The position numbers were made by a program, and so were the translations under genes. A model generated the notes under the pieces. The model did not search any database, had not been told where the DNA came from, and saw only the letters and a program-made list of their open reading frames with translations. Positions 60,670 through 64,000 of a stretch of DNA of 64,000 nt are shown here, piece by piece (within the stretch, counting starts at the first letter, position 1; every line of letters begins with the position of its first letter). The DNA is from Longimicrobium sp. (GTDB lineage: Bacteria; Gemmatimonadota; Gemmatimonadetes; Longimicrobiales; Longimicrobiaceae). The stretch is from assembly GCF_036388275.1 (NCBI RefSeq), contig NZ_DASVSF010000023.1, positions 1 through 64,000 of the forward strand, in the 5' to 3' direction.

Positions 60670-61371
60670 CTACACTCCGCCGATTTCCTGGATCTCGTTA
60701 GATTCCATCACGCGCACGCCCGACGGCGCCTGCCTTGCCAGCCGCACCATGGCCCGGGCCACCACCGCCGCGTCGATCGCCCGGTAGCGCCGCAGCGGCC
60801 CCACGAACGCCGGCCCAAGCGCCGACATCACCCGCTGCGCCACCGCCTCCAGGGGCCGCCGCTCTCCGCGCTCCCCCAGCAGCTGAGACGGGCGCAGGAT
60901 CACGGTCGACCCGAACGGAAGCGCGGTCACCGCCTCCTCGGCCTGGCCCTTCACGCGGCTGTAGAAGAAGGGCGAGCGCACGCCCGCGCCCGCCGCCGTC
61001 ACCAGAAGATAACGCGTGGCGCCCTGCTCCGCCGCCAGCCGGGCGCTCAACGCAACGGCATCCAGGTCCACCGCGCTGAACGCCTCGCGCGAGCCGGCCG
61101 TGCGCAGCGTGGTGCCCAGGCAGCAGAACACGTCGTCCACCGCGAACGCGCCGGCGTGCTCGGCAATGCGGTCCAGGGGGGCGACGTGCTCGGTCAGCTT
61201 CGGATGACGGAGTCCGGTGGGGCGGCGGCCCAGAACGGCGATCCGCTCGTACGCGGGGACGTTCAGCAGCAGGCGAAGCACGTGGCCACCTACCAGCCCC
61301 GTGGCGCCCAGGAGCAGCGCCGACGCGGGCCGGCCGGCGGCCGGTGCAGGGGACGTGTCGGACAGGTTCAG
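60670..61371 (-). CDS. NAD(P)-binding short-chain/epimerase-like protein
   Basis: 233 residues. The Rossmann glycine motif is LLLGATGLVGGHVLRLLL and the family segment CCLGTTLRTAGSREAF resembles HTATIP2/TIP30-like oxidoreductases. YSRVKGQAEEAV supplies the catalytic Tyr-x-x-x-Lys. No ATG, GTG or TTG lies between the upstream stop and the Rossmann fold, so I take CTG 61371 (CTGA overlap with the preceding stop) as the start. Function: NADP-binding reductase-like or regulatory. Confidence 0.82.
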   Translation of the reverse strand: MNLSDTSPAPAAGRPASALLLGATGLVGGHVLRLLLNVPAYERIAVLGRRPTGLRHPKLTEHVAPLDRIAEHAGAFAVDDVFCCLGTTLRTAGSREAFSAVDLDAVALSARLAAEQGATRYLLVTAAGAGVRSPFFYSRVKGQAEEAVTALPFGSTVILRPSQLLGERGERRPLEAVAQRVMSALGPAFVGPLRRYRAIDAAVVARAMVRLARQAPSGVRVMESNEIQEIGGV

Positions 61372-62261
61372 CTCTCCCCGGCGGTGGACTGGGCCTCGGG
61401 CTTTTCGGGCTCCATCCCCGGCGTCACGCGGTTGGCGAGCGCGTCGGTGTACACCTGGCGCCACTCGTTCAGCTGCCGCTGCGCGGTGGTGTCGGAATCG
61501 GAGGTCATGCTCGCGGGCAGCGCCATCAGCCCGGTTGCGCCGGCGAAGGAGACCGTCATCCACATCTCGTCCGTCACGTTGGGCCGGGCTTGGCGCAGCA
61601 CCTGGAAGTTGCGTACGGCCGATCCGCCGGCCTGCATCTGCTCCTTGGCCTGCCGCTCCATGTCGTCGGCGTTGCGGATCATCTCGGCGATCTGCTCGTC
61701 GCTGAAGCCGGGCTGGCCACGGTACGATTCGGCGCTCTGCCGCATGGTCTGCGCCTGCTGCACCATGCTCTCCAGCATGGGCTTGGTCATGATGTACGCC
61801 GAAACCTCGCCCATCCTCGCGCGCGCCCACTCCATCTCGGCGGGGTTGTAGCCCAGCGTGCGAGAGGCGCGCGGGTAGCTGCCCACGATCAGTTGGCTGT
61901 AGTCGTTGATCAGGTTGCCCGCCGCGGCCACGTTCCGCAGCCCGTTCATCACCCCGCCCTTCTGCTCGCGCTGCTCCATGGCCATCGCCTGCTTCCGCAG
62001 CCCCGGGGCCTCGTCGCGGATCAGATCGTACTGCAGCAGGCTGGCCTTCAGGTACGCCTCCACCTGCCGCGGTGTCAGCACGCTGTCGGCGGGGGCCTGG
62101 AAGCTGGCGACTTCCTTTTCCGTGGGGGTGATCGACGTGGTCTGGTCTACGTCCGACGGCTTGGCCGTCATTTCGCCGGGCTCGTCGCCACCGCAGGCGG
62201 CGGCAAGGAACAGCAGGCCCGCGGCGGCGGCGCGGCGGGAGAAGAGGGCGGAATCGTGCAT
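61368..62261 (-). CDS. Hypothetical lipoprotein, helical
   Basis: 297 residues from ATG 62261. The lipoprotein signal is AAAAGLLFLAAAC, followed by an acidic linker. The body is mostly helical with Met/Gln-rich stretches (LRKQAMAMEQREQKG, MLESMVQQAQTMRQSAESY). No family recognised; a coiled-coil or heme/cofactor role is not supported. It heads the operon with the reductase and the small membrane protein. Confidence 0.75.
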   Translation of the reverse strand: MHDSALFSRRAAAAGLLFLAAACGGDEPGEMTAKPSDVDQTTSITPTEKEVASFQAPADSVLTPRQVEAYLKASLLQYDLIRDEAPGLRKQAMAMEQREQKGGVMNGLRNVAAAGNLINDYSQLIVGSYPRASRTLGYNPAEMEWARARMGEVSAYIMTKPMLESMVQQAQTMRQSAESYRGQPGFSDEQIAEMIRNADDMERQAKEQMQAGGSAVRNFQVLRQARPNVTDEMWMTVSFAGATGLMALPASMTSDSDTTAQRQLNEWRQVYTDALANRVTPGMEPEKPEAQSTAGES

Positions 62262-62492
62262 GGCGAGGGACCTCTGCCTTCGGGGGAACGGTGCCCGGAA
62301 CCGGGCGGGAAGGAACGCACGCCGGCCTGGCGCGCGCGTGGAACGAAAACGAACTCGCTAGGGTGCGTGCGGCGGGCCGCGCTGTCAAGTGTTTTCGTTG
62401 CAGCCCTGTTCCGTTTCCGGCCGGGCGCGTACAATGCGCGACGCCGGCGGCATCACTCCCGACGGCCGTCCTCCTACCCCACATCGAATCTC

Positions 62493-62924
62493 ATGAAATC
62501 GATCCTTGCCGCCACCCTGAGCCTGGGCCTTGCCGCCTGCGCCACGGCAAACACCAGCGCCCCCGAAGCGGCGGCCCCAGCCACCGCTACCACGACCATG
62601 ACGACCACCGTGGCCACGTCGCCATCGGCCGCGCTGAACCCGGTGGGCGAGTACGAGTTCGCCACGCAGGTCAACGGCGAGGCGGTGACGGGTACGATGG
62701 AGATCACCGGCACCCCGGGCGCGTACGGCGGACGCGTCGTCACCCTCAAGTTCCCCGAGTTCACCGTGCGCTCGGCGTCAGCCGCCGGGCAGGAGCTGAC
62801 GGTGGTGGCCGAGACGCCCACCGGCAACCTGACCCTCCGGATGACGTTCACCGGCGACACCTTCACCGGCGGCTGGACGCTGGGCGGCGACACGGGCGCC
62901 ATCACCGGCCGGCGGACGCGCTGA
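62493..62924 (+). CDS. Hypothetical lipoprotein, beta-rich
   Basis: 143 residues from ATG 62493; lipoprotein signal ILAATLSLGLAAC. After a Thr/Ala-rich linker of about 25 residues come regular beta strands (GEYEFATQVNGEAVTGTMEI, LTLRMTFTGDTFTGGWTL), like a small lipocalin-like or DUF-type sandwich. No family named. Single gene closed by a terminator. Confidence 0.8.
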   Translation: MKSILAATLSLGLAACATANTSAPEAAAPATATTTMTTTVATSPSAALNPVGEYEFATQVNGEAVTGTMEITGTPGAYGGRVVTLKFPEFTVRSASAAGQELTVVAETPTGNLTLRMTFTGDTFTGGWTLGGDTGAITGRRTR

Positions 62925-62944
62925 TCCAGCGGTCGGCCGATCGA

Positions 62945-62978
62945 CGGGGGCGGCTCCAGGTCGGAGCCGCCCCCGTTT
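62945..62978. terminator. Intrinsic terminator
   Basis: CGGGGGCGGCTCC (62945-62957) pairs with GGAGCCGCCCCCG (62963-62975), 5-nt loop, then TTTG. It lies between converging genes. Confidence 0.85.
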
Positions 62979-62982
62979 GCTT

Positions 62983-64000
62983 CTATTCCCCTCCCCCTCC
63001 GTACAGTCCCCGGTAGATGGCCGTGTTCCGGGTGAGGATCTTCACGTAGTCGCGCGTTTCCTGGAAGGGGATGCGCTCCGTGAACAGCTCCTCGTCGCGG
63101 TACTCCGGCAGCTGCCGCCACCGCGTCACCCGCGCCGGGCCCGCGTTGTAGGCGCTGAAGACGCTGGGGAGCGAACCGCGGTAGGCGCGCATCTGGTCCG
63201 CCAGGAACCGCGTGCCGAGCGCCACGTTGATCTCGGGGTTGTACAGCAGCTCGGCGTTCCACTGCCGCAGCCCGGCGCCGGTGGCCAGCCCGCGCCCGGT
63301 CTCGGGCATCACCTGCATCAGCCCGCGGGCGCCGGGGCCGCTGGTGGCCTTGTGGTTGAACCACGACTCCTGGCGGATCATGGCCGCCACCAGCGCCGGC
63401 TGCAGGTTGGTGCGGCGCGCCTCGCCGTCGATGATCCCCCGGTACGGCAGCGGATACAGGATGCGGAGCAGGCGCGCGCTCACCGGCTCGTCCGCCGCCT
63501 GCATCTTGATGGCGACGCGGATGCCCGCCGACGTGTATCCCCGCTCGTTGACGGCTTCGGCCAGGGGATACAGGACGGCGCGGTCGTCGCCTGCCTCGCG
63601 GATCCGCCGGTCCACCTCGGCGGCGGCCTCGGTGTCCAGCCCGGCCGCGCGCAGCAGGTCCACGCCGTACATCCACCCGGCCACCTTGTCGCGCGCCGCC
63701 GCGTCGTCCGCCGGGTCCGGCCGCAGGGGGATGGGCCAATACGGCTGCCGCAGGCGCTCCGCGGACTGCAGGGCGTAGTACGACAGCGGCTCGCGGGTGC
63801 GCACCTCGCGGTACAGCACGCCGGCCCCGGCGCTGTCGCCCCGGGCGGCGCGGGCGCGCGCGGCCCAGTACGCCGCCTGCGGCCAGAAGCTGCCGGACGG
63901 CGTGCGCGTGCGGTACTGGTCGTACGCAGCCGCCGCCCCCGCGTAGTCGCGCGCCAGGAACGCCATCCCGCCCAGCCGCATCAGCGCCAGCCCTGCGCGT
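62983..64000 (-). CDS. Soluble lytic murein transglycosylase (partial, 5' end outside window)
   Basis: At least 338 residues are in the window; the frame is open to its edge, so the true start lies beyond 64000. N-terminal helical repeats (YDQYRTRTPSGSFWPQAAYW) resemble the Slt70 superhelix. The catalytic domain has the Glu in AAMIRQESWFN, then ARGLMQVMPETGRG and FSAYNAGPARVTRW. It cleaves peptidoglycan glycan strands with anhydro-sugar formation. Confidence 0.93.
   Translation of the reverse strand, partial: RAGLALMRLGGMAFLARDYAGAAAAYDQYRTRTPSGSFWPQAAYWAARARAARGDSAGAGVLYREVRTREPLSYYALQSAERLRQPYWPIPLRPDPADDAAARDKVAGWMYGVDLLRAAGLDTEAAAEVDRRIREAGDDRAVLYPLAEAVNERGYTSAGIRVAIKMQAADEPVSARLLRILYPLPYRGIIDGEARRTNLQPALVAAMIRQESWFNHKATSGPGARGLMQVMPETGRGLATGAGLRQWNAELLYNPEINVALGTRFLADQMRAYRGSLPSVFSAYNAGPARVTRWRQLPEYRDEELFTERIPFQETRDYVKILTRNTAIYRGLYGGGGE

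Noticed and set aside
62340..62400. TTGACA at 62383-62388 (minus strand) as a promoter for the lipoprotein operon
   Set aside because: The -35 is perfect, but no acceptable -10 lies 16-18 bp away, so I did not list it.

Overview
The window is GC-rich, densely coded bacterial chromosome with short operons, frequent ATGA/GTGA start-stop overlaps and many GTG starts. Gene content and style (lipoproteins, degenerate beta-propellers, DUF6174 and DUF402 proteins, a TIGR04290-type methyltransferase sugar cluster, CaiB-type CoA transferase, abundant GC-rich intergenic repeats) suggest Gemmatimonadota, most likely a Longimicrobium relative. That placement is inference; no rRNA is present.

Layout. 1-870 is a complete IS5-family element whose transposase needs a -1 frameshift, inserted into a dispersed intergenic repeat. 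1.4-7.0 kb holds a DUF402 protein, a malic enzyme-phosphotransacetylase fusion and two tandem subtilisin-like lipoproteins. 7.1-14.6 kb is an anion-uptake block: a sigma-54 activator, then on the opposite strand an OprP-like porin and a complete sulfate-type ABC importer, with a sigma-54 promoter candidate between them. 14.7-20.5 kb has an M23-like lipoprotein, an aldo/keto reductase, a hydrolase, an LrgA/LrgB pair and a nucleotidyltransferase-HEPN-like pair preceded by three 20-bp iterated repeats. 20.7-24.7 kb encodes DnaK and a Do/HtrA protease.

25.0-29.2 kb is the most unusual coding region: a strong promoter followed by a membrane-anchored protein, a beta-propeller, a thioredoxin-like protein with CxxC, an 82-residue secreted eight-cysteine peptide and a second propeller lipoprotein. 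Then come tRNA-Leu and the conserved tig-clpP-clpX-engB proteostasis block (29.3-33.4 kb). 34.6-43.1 kb has a CoA transferase diverging from an acyl-CoA dehydrogenase, two sensor histidine kinases, a degenerate DEAD-box protein, an Smr protein and HU. 44.0-49.2 kb carries DUF1802, YgfZ, PspA, a nucleotidyltransferase-fold protein and a metallophosphoesterase. 50.0-56.3 kb is a one-strand sugar cluster (glycosyltransferase, nucleotidyltransferase, methyltransferase, two glycosidases, PIG-L deacetylase, remnant of a second glycosyltransferase). 56.4-64 kb has a Ser/Thr kinase with a Pro/Gln tail, small lipoproteins, an HGSNAT-like membrane acyltransferase, a short-chain reductase operon and a partial lytic transglycosylase.

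The long non-coding gaps (0.9-1.4, 22.7-23.1, 34.0-34.6, 43.1-44.0, 46.2-46.7, 49.2-50.0 and 58.9-59.2 kb) are mosaics of a few repeat modules. The best defined is a 48-nt two-hairpin element with seven copies: both stems show paired, compensating substitutions and the spacer is exactly 16 nt every time. I regard this element, the eight-cysteine peptide cluster and the iterated-operator nucleotidyltransferase-HEPN pair as the strongest candidates for undescribed biology here.
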